Origin: Phycisphaera sp.
Lineage (GTDB): Bacteria > Planctomycetota > Phycisphaerae > Phycisphaerales > Phycisphaeraceae
Length of the DNA: 64,000 bases
Assembly: GCA_016125215.1 (NCBI GenBank)
Contig: WGMF01000002.1
Span: 62,001-126,000 of the forward strand
Direction: 5' to 3'
Below the pieces are notes generated by a model. It was not told the DNA's origin, did not search any database, and worked only from the letters and a program-made list of their open reading frames with translations. Position numbers and translations under genes: made by a program. Positions 52,920-62,285 of this stretch are shown here, piece after piece; position 1 is the stretch's first letter; the number at the start of each line of letters is the position of its first letter.

Positions 52920-55628
52920 TTATGGGTCCTGCTTTTCGGGTGTGCTGATGCGGATGTTCCGATAGGTCGCCGATCGTGTGAACATGTGTCGCAAGCCGAT
53001 GCGGCCCTCGGTGATGGGCGGGAGATGGTTGTTGGTGAAATGGCAGTAGTAGACCTGCCCGGGGTTTTCGATACGCAAGTAAATGTCACGGTCCTTCTTG
53101 ATGACGGTGACATGGTGCTTCACACCGGTCTGGAAGAGGTCCGTTGGGAAATAGTCCGGTACGAGATCGGTGTTCTTCAGGCCGGCTTTATGCGGCACGT
53201 ACCGTCGGGCACGGATGTATTGCGTGTCGTCGTCATCGGTGTTGCCGAAGGCGGCGTAACTGACGTGGTAGGTGTTCATGTTGTCATAGTACATCTTCAT
53301 CGCGGGGACTTTGCGCAGGTCGTTCCATTTGGTGATGTCCTTGTCGTAAGGCCCCTCGCCGCTGCCGGTGGCTTGGATGTAGAGGATGTTGACGCAGCGT
53401 TTTTCGTGGTCGAGCCGGGTGTAGTCGAACTCGATCTTCACGTCACCCTCGAAGCTTTGTTTGATCCACAGCACCATGTGATGGGCGTCGTTCTTAAACT
53501 CGGGACCGGCGGTGAGGGTCATGCCCTCGGGCCCGTTGGCCACCTTGCCGACCTCGCCGTCGAGGAACCACTTGTCTTTCCAGTCGCCGGTGCAGGGGTC
53601 GGAAAAAACGACCCGCCAACTTGGGGCGTCTGCCCGCTCAAAGGCTTTCCGCTCCTGGGGGTTGTGGATCATTTGCTTCACGTTGCCTCCGATCTGCTCG
53701 TTGCTCTCGGTTCGCCCGTTGAAATCCAGCGAGATTTTCCGTCCGTCTTTCTCGAGGGTAACGATACCGCTGCCGTGGAAGGAGTTCAGGTAAGGGCTGT
53801 CAAAGACCTTGTCGGGGTATAAATCGACCGGCTTGTCGTTGATACGGGGCACCGGCAGCTTGCCGCCAAGCTCCATGCGAGTCTCGACGCCCAGGTCGTC
53901 CTTGAAGGCGTAAGACACGCAGCCGTCGGTGATGGTGTATTCATGGCCGGCCAGGTAGGTGAGGAAGTCCTCGAGTGTGGGGTGCTTGGACTCGCGGGAG
54001 CCAACAAACGCCACGGTCGGTTTGTCCGCCTTCGGCCAAAGCCAGCGGGCGTCATTGTTGTCGTTTCGGCTGGCTTCATTGCGCTGGGTGGGGTCGGCCT
54101 GCTTGAACTCGTAGTTCTTCCCCGTCGCATTGGGGTCGGCGTCGAGGAACTTGACCCCGAGCCAGGCTGCACCTTCATGGACCACCAACCAGCCGTCTTT
54201 CTCGACGATGCGTTCCTGAATGTCTTTGGGGAAGTAGACCCGCATCTGACCGGTCTGCTTGGCGTTGGGGTGCGTGGCGACCAGCATGACGTTGCGGTGC
54301 TGCACCGCGATGTGCTGGTTGTAGGTCTTGCCGTTGCCCAGCCCGACGGACTGCGGGAAGACGCGGGCATTGGGGCCAGTCGCAAAGACGATGCCTTGCC
54401 AGCGGTTCTGCGTGTTGATCGCGGCGTAGTCGGTGCGCGTATCGAGCATCCAACCGCCCATGATGTAGTCCGGCGTACAGTAGCTGTAGCGCAGCATCCC
54501 GCCGGCTTTGGGGTCCATGTCATAGAACCCTCGCCCACCGCCCCCGCCCGCCACCTTCGCCGGCCGCGTCGATTGATACACGAACGGCGTGAACGATCCT
54601 TTGTCTAGCGCGATATCCATCACCACATCCGGCGGTTCATACCGTGAGGTCGAGAGGATCAACTGCGACTGGATCCCGTTGCTTGCCCAGTACCAGCCCT
54701 TGATCCCCATCAGGGCCTTGCCCATCAGGTTCCACGAGTCGCTCCCGCCTGACTGTGAGTAAGAACCCTGGTAGCAGCGCGTTTTGCCGCCACCGCGGAT
54801 GCCGTTGAGCTGGTCGATCGACCAGTCCGCCCACGTCAGGTCCAGCAGCAGTTTCATGCGGTGGCGCACGGTCGGGTCCTGGGCAAACTCATACATATTG
54901 ACAATCTCACCGATAAACCACTTGCCGTAGGTCGGGGAGATCTCGACGAACAAGCCGTTCTTCGCGCGTTCGAGCGCGTATTGCGCGTAATACGCTTCCC
55001 ACGCCTTGACGTGCTCGGTCGGGTTGTGGCCGTCGGGAAGCTTGCGGTCCGTGTATGCGGGTAGATGTTGTATGGCCTGCAGCGCGAGGTAAGCGTTGGA
55101 CAGGTCCATCATGTCGTGGTTTTCACTGCCCTGGATGTGCCAGATGTTTTTGAGGTTCGCGCGTTCGACCGTGCTCTTGCCGCAGCCATAAAGAAACAGC
55201 ATCTCTTCGAGTTGTGCCTGCACGTTCTGCGCCAGCCGACCGGGGAAGAACGGGCTCTTGTCGTTGAAGAAGTAATAGACCCGCAGCCAGGTTCGCATCC
55301 GCCACTTTGCGTCGAGTGCCTCGTCGACGCTCACTGTGTTGTCTTCCCCCGCGATGGCCTTGAGCGCGGACCGCAGTTGCTCGTTGGCCCGGTCCAGGTC
55401 TGTGCCGGTGTAGAGGCAGGCCAACGCGTAGACCGGGGCATAGGTCGTGAGGCCCTCTTTGCTCACGGGGGTGGCAACCAGCTCATCCATGAGCTTGCTG
55501 CCGAACTCCCTGCGACGCGCCCGGGCATCGTGGATAGCCGAGTCATCAGCGCTGCCCGCGATAGCGGTCGAACCAAGTGTCAGCAGCATCACGATCAAAC
55601 TATAGAAGAATGCTTGACGGGTGGACAT
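52920..55628 (-). CDS. Large secreted lyase-like protein with DUF1961-type C-terminus
   Basis: 902 aa. Signal peptide (FFYSLIVMLLTLGSTAIAG). Residues about 30-480 are helical with the motif SENHDMMDLSN and WADWSIDQLNGIRGGGKTRCYQGSYSQSGG, resembling the (alpha/alpha) toroid of polysaccharide lyases. A beta-rich middle follows (GGMLRYSYCTPDYIMGG, DSPYLNSFHGSGIVTLEKDGRKISLDFN). The last 220 residues match DUF1961 (WFLDGEVGKV, EGDVKIEFDYTRLDHEKRCVNI, ITEGRIGLRHMF), a concanavalin-like fold. It is paralogous to the 657-aa protein two genes upstream over the first two parts. Exact substrate unknown; lyase or glucuronyl hydrolase activity is inference. Confidence 0.72.
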   Translation of the reverse strand: MSTRQAFFYSLIVMLLTLGSTAIAGSADDSAIHDARARRREFGSKLMDELVATPVSKEGLTTYAPVYALACLYTGTDLDRANEQLRSALKAIAGEDNTVSVDEALDAKWRMRTWLRVYYFFNDKSPFFPGRLAQNVQAQLEEMLFLYGCGKSTVERANLKNIWHIQGSENHDMMDLSNAYLALQAIQHLPAYTDRKLPDGHNPTEHVKAWEAYYAQYALERAKNGLFVEISPTYGKWFIGEIVNMYEFAQDPTVRHRMKLLLDLTWADWSIDQLNGIRGGGKTRCYQGSYSQSGGSDSWNLMGKALMGIKGWYWASNGIQSQLILSTSRYEPPDVVMDIALDKGSFTPFVYQSTRPAKVAGGGGGRGFYDMDPKAGGMLRYSYCTPDYIMGGWMLDTRTDYAAINTQNRWQGIVFATGPNARVFPQSVGLGNGKTYNQHIAVQHRNVMLVATHPNAKQTGQMRVYFPKDIQERIVEKDGWLVVHEGAAWLGVKFLDADPNATGKNYEFKQADPTQRNEASRNDNNDARWLWPKADKPTVAFVGSRESKHPTLEDFLTYLAGHEYTITDGCVSYAFKDDLGVETRMELGGKLPVPRINDKPVDLYPDKVFDSPYLNSFHGSGIVTLEKDGRKISLDFNGRTESNEQIGGNVKQMIHNPQERKAFERADAPSWRVVFSDPCTGDWKDKWFLDGEVGKVANGPEGMTLTAGPEFKNDAHHMVLWIKQSFEGDVKIEFDYTRLDHEKRCVNILYIQATGSGEGPYDKDITKWNDLRKVPAMKMYYDNMNTYHVSYAAFGNTDDDDTQYIRARRYVPHKAGLKNTDLVPDYFPTDLFQTGVKHHVTVIKKDRDIYLRIENPGQVYYCHFTNNHLPPITEGRIGLRHMFTRSATYRNIRISTPEKQDP

Positions 55629-55655
55629 CGGAGGACTCTTGGGGTGTGTATGGCA

Positions 55656-57596
55656 TCACGGGTGACAGGGCGTCAGTGTGAATTGGCGGATCGTCACGCC
55701 CCCGAACTCGGGGCCGCTGCTCGTCCACACCAGTTTCCCGTATTGCTCGGGCACCCTGCGCGTGAAGTTCAGCGTGTTGGTTCCCGCGACGAGGGTGATG
55801 CGTACCGGTTCCGAGTCCACCCATTGGCCGAGCGTGAAAGGCAGGGGGATGTCGGTCGATCTGTCTTGGCCGTTGAGCGTAAGCTGTAAAGACTGGTCGC
55901 GGTTGATGGTCACGACCCTGGCGGAGAGTTGATATTCGCCTGCTTTGGGAAGCGTGACCTCGTAAACGAACGACTCCGGATTGCCCTTGCGTCGGTAATG
56001 CATCTGAATACCGCCAAGGCTCGATTCCATGAAGAGAATCTTTGCGGTGCTTTCGCTCGGCGTGATGCAGGCCGCGGCCGGGATCGTGACCACGCCCCGT
56101 TCATTGATGTCAATACGTCGATCCTCCGGACCGATGGCCGGGGTGGTCAGGGGGGAGTCTTTTTCCGGTCTTCGTTTGTAGTCCCGGGCAAGTGCGAAAG
56201 CATCTTCGGTCCATGGCACGCGATCGTCGTCGTAGTTCGGCCAGGCTTTGCTCACGAGGATTCGCTTCTGGTTGAGGGCAAGGGCGTGCCAGAAGCCACC
56301 CGTCCCCGAAACCATGCCGTTGATCTTTTCCTGCCCGAGGCCGTCACCGATCCAGCCGCAGCGCAGGGCTTTGAGATAGTCTTGTGGGTTTTTGCGCGCC
56401 ATCTGGTCGAGGCGAAAGACCGTGGAATACATGGCTTCAGGCTTGTCACTGGTCCAGTAGGACCCCGACCAGCCGATGCCCAGCGCGGTGGTCCATCCGT
56501 ATGGCGTCCAGTACGTCATGGCGGTGTGAGCCTTGCCCCGTGTGCCCCAGGTCGGGATTCCGAAGCTTCGCGTCGTGGCGCGACCGAGAGTAGCCTTGGG
56601 CCCGCAACGACCGCCCGCATTCAGGATCGCTTGGATGTTGGTCAGTCCTTCCTCGTATTCGGGTGTCTTTTGGGGGATATCTTCGTTGATAGCCATGTAT
56701 TTGTCACGGGGATATTCCGTGGCGATCGTGTCGGGACGATAGTTGCGCACCATGCTTCGCAACCAGGCCAATTCTTCCTCGGTGCAGTAATCATTGATGA
56801 TGTGACGGCATTCCCATGTGGTCATATTCTCGAAGGCGGGGTCGAGTTCCTTATTGAGATACCACTTTTCGTAAGCGAGATAGCGTCGGATCGGGTCAAT
56901 CCCGGTGTATTGACAGAGTTCCGGGGCGGCCAGTTCCACCGCGGTCGCCACGGCGAGGCGATTGAGAATCCCCTCATTGGGTTCTTTGCTGGCCGAACGG
57001 ATGGACTCGTAGATCTCCATCGCCTTGCCGTATCGACCGGCTTTGGCGCCACCGGCGATCAGAATTTGTTGCATCAGATTGTGATCGGCAAGCAGCGAGT
57101 CGAGCCGTGCCTTGTAAGCCGTGCCCTGTTGTGCATAGACCGCCAGGCCGCGCGGCGTCGCGTTGCTCAGCACGGCACACTTCACAAGGTCCTGATCCAT
57201 CGCGTCACTGCCAAGAGAGCTTTCCAGCGAGTCGAGGATGGAACGGGCCCTGTCCATGGTTGCTCGTTGGCGTTTGAAATCCTTGTAGATACCGCTGTCG
57301 CGTTGCTGCTTGGGCTTGTCCTTGCTTCCTTCTTTCTGTTTCTGGAACCGGGGACCTTCGTCTTCATGGGCCTTAAGAAAGGCCGCTTTCATGGCGGGAT
57401 CGACCTGGGGCAGTTTCGCCTTGATACTGACTTGCAGGGCTGCCAGCATCTTCTGGTACTCGGCCAGATACTGCTGACCCTCGGCTGTGAGCGTAACCTG
57501 TTGCTCCACATTCTTCGGGCCGGCAAAACAAGTCATGGCGCAAACCACGACCAGGGTGATCGGCAACGTCCATCGCAAAGTTCTGATCTTTAACAT
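55656..57596 (-). CDS. Secreted protein with transglutaminase-like core and CBM-like C-terminus
   Basis: 646 aa from ATG 57596 (MLKIRTLRW), AAAGA upstream; ATG 57602 is an alternative. Signal peptide TLPITLVVVCAMTCFA. A long helical N-terminal region follows (AEYQKMLAALQVSIKAKLP onwards). Around residue 350 comes AGGRCGPKATLGRATTRSFGIPTWGTRGKAHTAMTYW in part, with a cysteine and later a histidine in the order of transglutaminase-like cores. The C-terminal 130 residues form a beta sandwich ending IRQFTLTPCHP, like carbohydrate-binding modules. It lies between two paralogous lyase-like genes (27 and 50 bp gaps). Function unknown; a peptidase or cross-linking role on glycoconjugates is possible. 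Confidence 0.62.
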   Translation of the reverse strand: MLKIRTLRWTLPITLVVVCAMTCFAGPKNVEQQVTLTAEGQQYLAEYQKMLAALQVSIKAKLPQVDPAMKAAFLKAHEDEGPRFQKQKEGSKDKPKQQRDSGIYKDFKRQRATMDRARSILDSLESSLGSDAMDQDLVKCAVLSNATPRGLAVYAQQGTAYKARLDSLLADHNLMQQILIAGGAKAGRYGKAMEIYESIRSASKEPNEGILNRLAVATAVELAAPELCQYTGIDPIRRYLAYEKWYLNKELDPAFENMTTWECRHIINDYCTEEELAWLRSMVRNYRPDTIATEYPRDKYMAINEDIPQKTPEYEEGLTNIQAILNAGGRCGPKATLGRATTRSFGIPTWGTRGKAHTAMTYWTPYGWTTALGIGWSGSYWTSDKPEAMYSTVFRLDQMARKNPQDYLKALRCGWIGDGLGQEKINGMVSGTGGFWHALALNQKRILVSKAWPNYDDDRVPWTEDAFALARDYKRRPEKDSPLTTPAIGPEDRRIDINERGVVTIPAAACITPSESTAKILFMESSLGGIQMHYRRKGNPESFVYEVTLPKAGEYQLSARVVTINRDQSLQLTLNGQDRSTDIPLPFTLGQWVDSEPVRITLVAGTNTLNFTRRVPEQYGKLVWTSSGPEFGGVTIRQFTLTPCHP

Positions 57597-57646
57597 GTCC
57601 ATTCTTTCAAGTCTTAGCTTTTTCGTACTTCCCAATACGGGTGTTG

Positions 57647-59620
57647 TCACCTGGTCGTGTGCGATTCGAGTGCGTTGAAATCGAGCACGACTTTGCGGTC
57701 GCCTTTGGAGATCGTGACGACACCGCTGTTGTAGTCGCTGTTGAGGAACGGGCTGTCGTAGACCTTAGCCGGGCTGTAATCCACGGGCTTGCCGTTGATG
57801 GTGGGCGTTTTCTGGTAACTCGTGTCCAGAGTCAATGCGTCGCCGTAGATCGTTTGATAATGAAGTACCGGGCCTTCCATTCGGACCAAGCAGGCCTTAA
57901 CCTTCGCCTTGAATGCATCGTAACTCTCGACATCGGTCTTGGCCATGACCTCCAGGATCACTGGGGCGTATTCGTTCTCCGGGGTCAAGATGAAACCCGG
58001 TGGTGTGGCGAATGAAGTCCCTTCCTCTTTCGTGCCTCCCAAAACACGTTCGTCAAGCTTGAAGTCACCCTCGGCCACACGAACGGCCGCGTACGCGCCG
58101 GGCGCTTCGACAAAGACGATGTTGTCCTCACGGACAGGCTCACTCAAGCCGTTCTTGGAAAACCACACCATCATCTCCGCAACGTCTTTGCTCTGCTTGA
58201 GTTTCTGCGTAATCAGGCTGCCCTTGCTCTGCACGGACCAGAACTGGTTGAAGCACACGCGGTTGTCCGCCGGTCGGGGAACCGGAACGATGCGCGGGTC
58301 ACCTTCACCGGCGAAGATCACGCCTTGCCATCGGCTCTGACTGCTGATCCCGACCCAGTCGGACGTAGGCCGGGCCTCGGTCATCGGTGTGCCGATGATG
58401 AACGATGGGTCGCAATAGCTGTATCGCAAGATACCCCCGCCGTCGAGCCGGAACTGGTTGGGCTTCTGGTCCGGTCGATCCATCTTCGGGAAGGTGTGGC
58501 CCTGTTCGCCAAGCCCTTGGACGCGCTGCCGAACCTCGTATCGTCCCCGGCCCTGGGTGTCGAGCGCGATATCCGCCACGACGGTCGGCGGACGGTAGCC
58601 GCTGAGAAGAGCATCCACGTCGTGCCCGTTCAGCTCCGGCTGGTTGCCGATCGCAAAGTAGAGCCACGCCAGCACCGCGTTGCCGTGGTTTCGACTCTGG
58701 ATATAGGCGTTGTTTCCCTTGAGGCGTGAGGCTCCGCCGCCCATGTGTCCCATGATCTGTTCCTCGGCCCAGTACGCAAAGTACATATCGAGGAACATCC
58801 CCGCGGCCTTCTTCAATCGCTCGTCCCCGAAGTCGTAGAAGTTATAGAAGCCCTTGACCATCGTGGCGTTGTAGCCGTCGCTGCGCATCTCGGCACAGAT
58901 GCCCCGTTTCGCACGCTCCCGACAGTATTCGATGATGTAAGCGTTCCAGGCCTCATACTGCTGGGCCAGGGTCGAGCCGTCATCGCACTTGAGGTCCTTG
59001 TATCTGGGCAGGTCTTTGGCGTATTTGGAAAAGTGCCAGTGACACGTAAAGTCCATCACGTGATGGTTTTCGGAGCTGTAGACATTCCAGGTCTCGGACG
59101 TCTTGTATTCCGCTTTGCCAAGCCAAGAGCAGGTCTTTGTGTAAATCCATATCGGTTCGAGAACCTTGGCCTCGGTCTCTTTGGTGATCCGACCCGCGTG
59201 CAAACTGCCGTGCGGGCCGTACAACTCCAGAAGGCGCAGGACGATCTCGGCGTGCCAGTGGAAGCTGTCCCGATCAGGGATGGCCGACGAGTTATCGAGG
59301 TAATACTGTGCGTTTTCAACCAGAGCCGAGTTGGCCTCGTCGATTTTTTCGTTCAAGTAAAGACACCGCGCGGCAAACGCCATCATCGAATAGGAGTAAC
59401 CCCGCACATAGTTGCCGCGCCCGGGTGAGAGAGGCGGGTTCTTCTTCGCGCGCTCGAGCGGCTTGCCGGCCTCGGCTTTGAAGATCGCATCGACTCGCTG
59501 GTCGAAACCCGCCAGGACCGCTTCGGGACTCAAGTTCCCACGATCCTCGGTGGCGATAGCCTGCGTTGAAATGATAAGCATCAGGAAGATTCCGATCACG
59601 GGTTTGTATAGATGTAGCAT
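57647..59620 (-). CDS. Secreted lyase-like protein (paralogue of the 902-aa protein)
   Basis: 657 aa from ATG 59620; the frame is open to 59818, but the signal peptide (LYKPVIGIFLMLIISTQAIA) starts at 59620. The toroid-like helical part contains SSENHHVMDFTCHWHF and MGGGASRLKGNNAYIQSRNHGNAVL; the beta part contains GGGILRYSYCDPSFIIGT, SRWQGVIFAG and DSPFLNSDYNSGVVTISKGDRKVVLDFN. These match the 902-aa protein closely in order and spacing. It lacks the DUF1961 domain. It is first in the operon. The many histidines in the SENH and RNHGNAV segments could be catalytic, as in Asn/His-Tyr lyases. Confidence 0.72.
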   Translation of the reverse strand: MLHLYKPVIGIFLMLIISTQAIATEDRGNLSPEAVLAGFDQRVDAIFKAEAGKPLERAKKNPPLSPGRGNYVRGYSYSMMAFAARCLYLNEKIDEANSALVENAQYYLDNSSAIPDRDSFHWHAEIVLRLLELYGPHGSLHAGRITKETEAKVLEPIWIYTKTCSWLGKAEYKTSETWNVYSSENHHVMDFTCHWHFSKYAKDLPRYKDLKCDDGSTLAQQYEAWNAYIIEYCRERAKRGICAEMRSDGYNATMVKGFYNFYDFGDERLKKAAGMFLDMYFAYWAEEQIMGHMGGGASRLKGNNAYIQSRNHGNAVLAWLYFAIGNQPELNGHDVDALLSGYRPPTVVADIALDTQGRGRYEVRQRVQGLGEQGHTFPKMDRPDQKPNQFRLDGGGILRYSYCDPSFIIGTPMTEARPTSDWVGISSQSRWQGVIFAGEGDPRIVPVPRPADNRVCFNQFWSVQSKGSLITQKLKQSKDVAEMMVWFSKNGLSEPVREDNIVFVEAPGAYAAVRVAEGDFKLDERVLGGTKEEGTSFATPPGFILTPENEYAPVILEVMAKTDVESYDAFKAKVKACLVRMEGPVLHYQTIYGDALTLDTSYQKTPTINGKPVDYSPAKVYDSPFLNSDYNSGVVTISKGDRKVVLDFNALESHTTR

Positions 59621-60093
59621 AGGGGCACTGGCTGGATATCCCGTTCCACGGGACACTGGGTATCGATTGTTTGGAGGGGGTCGCACCGAATTTAACGCAG
59701 CCGGCTCACGGGCTATTGCCCCGCGGCCCAATCCATGAGCAATACAAGCCCATCGCCTTAAACGCCGTTGCTCCCCGGCCCAGCAGGACATGAAGGTGTT
59801 GCGTGGCGCTGTGATCATACTGAAGCTTTATTCGCGGACGCTGCTGTCGGTCAAGGCGCAGTCGGGGATGGAAGTGTCACGGTTGTAAACCTGTGGGGGA
59901 TTGGGGAACGGGTCTGTATTGCGAACGGGTTTGGTGCATGTGTTATTACCTGTTCCCCACGCCCGGCTTCTGTGTGATAGAAGGATCGTGTAGTCTCTGC
60001 TACTGCCGACATTGAGCTCCATGGTGTCACCGATCTTCCAGAGCTTCTTATGTTTTCTCACAGTGCCTGATCCACCGACCGAGTTTTGAAAAA
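59621..60093. other. Long non-coding gap upstream of the secreted operon
   Basis: About 470 bp with no gene I can support. A hairpin TCCCGT-TCC-ACGGGA lies at 59639-59653, 19 bp before the operon's ATG on the minus strand. It probably holds the operon promoter; no clear -35/-10 pair is evident. Confidence 0.5.
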
Positions 60094-60124
60094 CGGCGAC
60101 GCAGCATGGTACGCTGCGCCGCCG
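60086..60124 (-). terminator. Intrinsic terminator of the PEP-CTERM gene
   Basis: On the minus strand, an 11-bp stem with one internal mismatch (CGGCG/CGCCG plus CGCAGC/GCTGCG, 60094-60124) is followed by TTTTTC (60093-60088). It lies 44 bp after the stop of the PEP-CTERM gene. Confidence 0.82.
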
Positions 60125-60168
60125 CTGGAGGAGGATTGAAGTAGACGCACTCACAGAGCCACATCGAA

Positions 60169-60972
60169 TCAAGCAAAGCGGCGGCGATAGAGGGCCATGC
60201 CCAAACCCACAAGCCCAACGACGAGCGTCGCCGGTTCGGGGATGGTGATCACTTCAAACGCCGCGGCGTCGATACGCCGGTAGTCGGCGGCAGGGGGGGT
60301 AAGCCCGCTGAGAGTCCACTGGTAGGTATGCGTGCCCGCAGCGACCGACCCTTTGTAAGCCGCGGCGCCTTCGGCCGAGCCGATGTTGTTATCGGTGTAA
60401 ATCACTGTCGGGTTCGGTGAGTTCACCGTGATAGCCCTGTTGGTGTTGTTCCCATTGAAATTAACGACGTTGAAGGTTTCGACCGTGGTGACAAGGTTTA
60501 CGGTGTTGGATTGTGAAGCCGAGGTGCCCGTGTTGTGGAGCGCTATCGCCTGGTTAAGCCCCAGATTGCCATCGATGGAAACCCAGCCGGCGGCAAAACC
60601 GTTCCGCGTGCCATAGCCGCTCATGTCGACGACCACGTTGGTCCCGGAGATTCCTGGTGTGGACAGGTCGAGATACCAGATGGCGGAGTTGGTCAGATTG
60701 CCCACAGCCAGATTCATGGCTTTGCCGCCATAGGTCACCGTCATCGCGTTGCCGGTCAGGCCGCCCAACTCGTCCGAGGTCATCACAATCAGCATGTCGG
60801 CACCGGCCCCAACCGAGATCGACTGGGTCACGGTAGCGCCGGGTGCCGAGCCACCGAAGTTACCATGGTTGACATCGATGATCGACGCCTGAGTAGAGCC
60901 GGTGACCCATGCCGTGAGACACATGACGGTCAGGACTGTAAAGAGGCGTCGGGGTGAAATTCTTGTTGACAT
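60169..60972 (-). CDS. PEP-CTERM sorting-domain secreted protein
   Basis: 267 aa. N-terminal signal peptide (RLFTVLTVMCLTAWVTGSTQA), a beta-rich body with many Gly/Asn/Thr/Ser, and a C-terminal PEP-CTERM signal: the PEPAT motif, the helix LVVGLVGLGMAL and the basic end YRRRFA. Such proteins are cleaved and attached to the surface or matrix by an exosortase/archaeosortase-type enzyme, and are often glycosylated. No exosortase is in the window. Located next to XylR-like regulators and the secreted operon, it may be part of the same carbohydrate response. AGGA 10 bp upstream supports ATG 60972. Confidence 0.88.
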   Translation of the reverse strand: MSTRISPRRLFTVLTVMCLTAWVTGSTQASIIDVNHGNFGGSAPGATVTQSISVGAGADMLIVMTSDELGGLTGNAMTVTYGGKAMNLAVGNLTNSAIWYLDLSTPGISGTNVVVDMSGYGTRNGFAAGWVSIDGNLGLNQAIALHNTGTSASQSNTVNLVTTVETFNVVNFNGNNTNRAITVNSPNPTVIYTDNNIGSAEGAAAYKGSVAAGTHTYQWTLSGLTPPAADYRRIDAAAFEVITIPEPATLVVGLVGLGMALYRRRFA

Positions 60973-61103
60973 GGATATGTCATCCTGTGTGGATAAGTAA
61001 AGTACGAGTCAGGGTTGTAGATTGACTCACGCACATGAGCTAAACCTACAGCCAAATACCTATTCACTATTGTCGCCCCGATTCCCCCCAATACAATGCG
61101 AAA

Positions 61104-61111
61104 ATGCGCAT
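61104..61111. promoter_or_regulatory. Candidate operator ATGCGCAT
   Basis: An 8-bp perfect palindrome 40 bp upstream of the regulator ATG and within the divergent region with the PEP-CTERM gene. Short enough to occur by chance. Confidence 0.25.
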
Positions 61112-61151
61112 AATTATAAGGATTTGCAAAAAGTCGGTTATACTGTGGATT

Positions 61152-62285
61152 ATGACCAGTCCCCAAACACCCTTCCGCGTCGCCATGGCGTCCGAATTTC
61201 GGTCGGAAAACAGCTACGGCAGCTTCATGGGGGTGTTGGATTACAAGCAGCAGGTCGGCCACTGGCAACTCGTGGGGCATATCCAGAACCCGGTGATCGC
61301 GTTCGAGGACATCGACTTCAAAAACATCGACGGAGTGATCGGGTTCTTTCGGCAACAGAGCTGGGCCGACGCCGCCATCAACGCCGGCGTTGCGGCGGTG
61401 AACTTTTCCAACGCGGTCTACGAAATCCCCTTGCCCAGAGTGGGCAACGACGACCACGCCATCGGTGCGCTGGGTGGCGAGCACCTGCTCGAGCGAGGCT
61501 TTGTTCACTTCGGGTTTATTATGTCGCCACACACGTGGTATTCACATCGCAGGCTGGAGGGGTTTGAACGGGTGATCGTTCGTGGGGCGGAAAGGCAGTG
61601 CCACGTCCTGGATACGATGCGGTCAGCCAACGATATATCCTCCATCAAGGCCTGGCTAGACCGCATGCCCAGGCCGATCGGCGTGATGGCCGCCAACGAC
61701 GTGATCGGTTGTCACGCGATAGAGGCCGCCTTGTCGCTGGGCTTGAACGTGCCCGATGACGTGGCGGTCGTCGGGGTGGACAACGACCGGTGGTTGACTC
61801 AATTTGCGCCCAAGCCCATGTCGAGCATCGAGCCCGACTGGCGACAGATCGGCTACAAGGCGGCACAGATGCTCGACGCGCTCATGCACGGCCAGACGCC
61901 CGAGTCGCCCAGGTGGGTCCCTCCGCTGCGTGCCGTAACCCGTCATAGCAGCGACATTGTTGTGGCACAGGACCCGATCGTTGCACAGGCGCTGCGTTAC
62001 ATCCGTGATCATTTTGCCAGGGGCATCGGCGTCGAGAGCGTGCTCGACGTGGTGGGCGTCTCCCGGAGGAACCTCGAATCCCGCATGAAACGCTCGGTTG
62101 GCCATACGCCTTACACCGTCATCTGCAGGGTTCAGATCGAGCACGCCAAGAAACTGCTCGTCGAGACCCGCCAGACGATGGCCCAGGTCGCACAAGCCTG
62201 CGGCATCGGGCAGGAACAGTTCTACCCCGTCTTCAAACGCATCACCGGCATGACCCCCGGCGATTACCGCCAACGGTTTAGCTGA
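61152..62285 (+). CDS. XylR-like regulator (LacI-type sensor + AraC-type HTH)
   Basis: 377 aa from ATG 61152 (MTSPQTPFRVA); the frame is open to 61104. Residues about 5-270 are a periplasmic-binding/LacI-type sugar sensor (GVIGFFRQQSWADAAINAGVAAVNFSN, IGALGGEHLLERGFVHFGFI, GVMAANDVIGCHAIEAALSLGLNVPDDVAVVGVDND). Residues about 280-377 form an AraC-type helix-turn-helix pair ending IGQEQFYPVFKRITGMTPGDYRQRF. There is no N-terminal LacI helix-turn-helix. This is the E. coli XylR arrangement. It probably binds a sugar released from polysaccharide and controls the PEP-CTERM gene or the secreted operon. Confidence 0.9.
   Translation: MTSPQTPFRVAMASEFRSENSYGSFMGVLDYKQQVGHWQLVGHIQNPVIAFEDIDFKNIDGVIGFFRQQSWADAAINAGVAAVNFSNAVYEIPLPRVGNDDHAIGALGGEHLLERGFVHFGFIMSPHTWYSHRRLEGFERVIVRGAERQCHVLDTMRSANDISSIKAWLDRMPRPIGVMAANDVIGCHAIEAALSLGLNVPDDVAVVGVDNDRWLTQFAPKPMSSIEPDWRQIGYKAAQMLDALMHGQTPESPRWVPPLRAVTRHSSDIVVAQDPIVAQALRYIRDHFARGIGVESVLDVVGVSRRNLESRMKRSVGHTPYTVICRVQIEHAKKLLVETRQTMAQVAQACGIGQEQFYPVFKRITGMTPGDYRQRFS

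Noticed and set aside
55929-57593. Plus-strand frame of 554 codons opposite the transglutaminase-like gene
   Set aside because: The minus-strand protein has a signal peptide, a start and a consistent neighbourhood; the plus frame has none.
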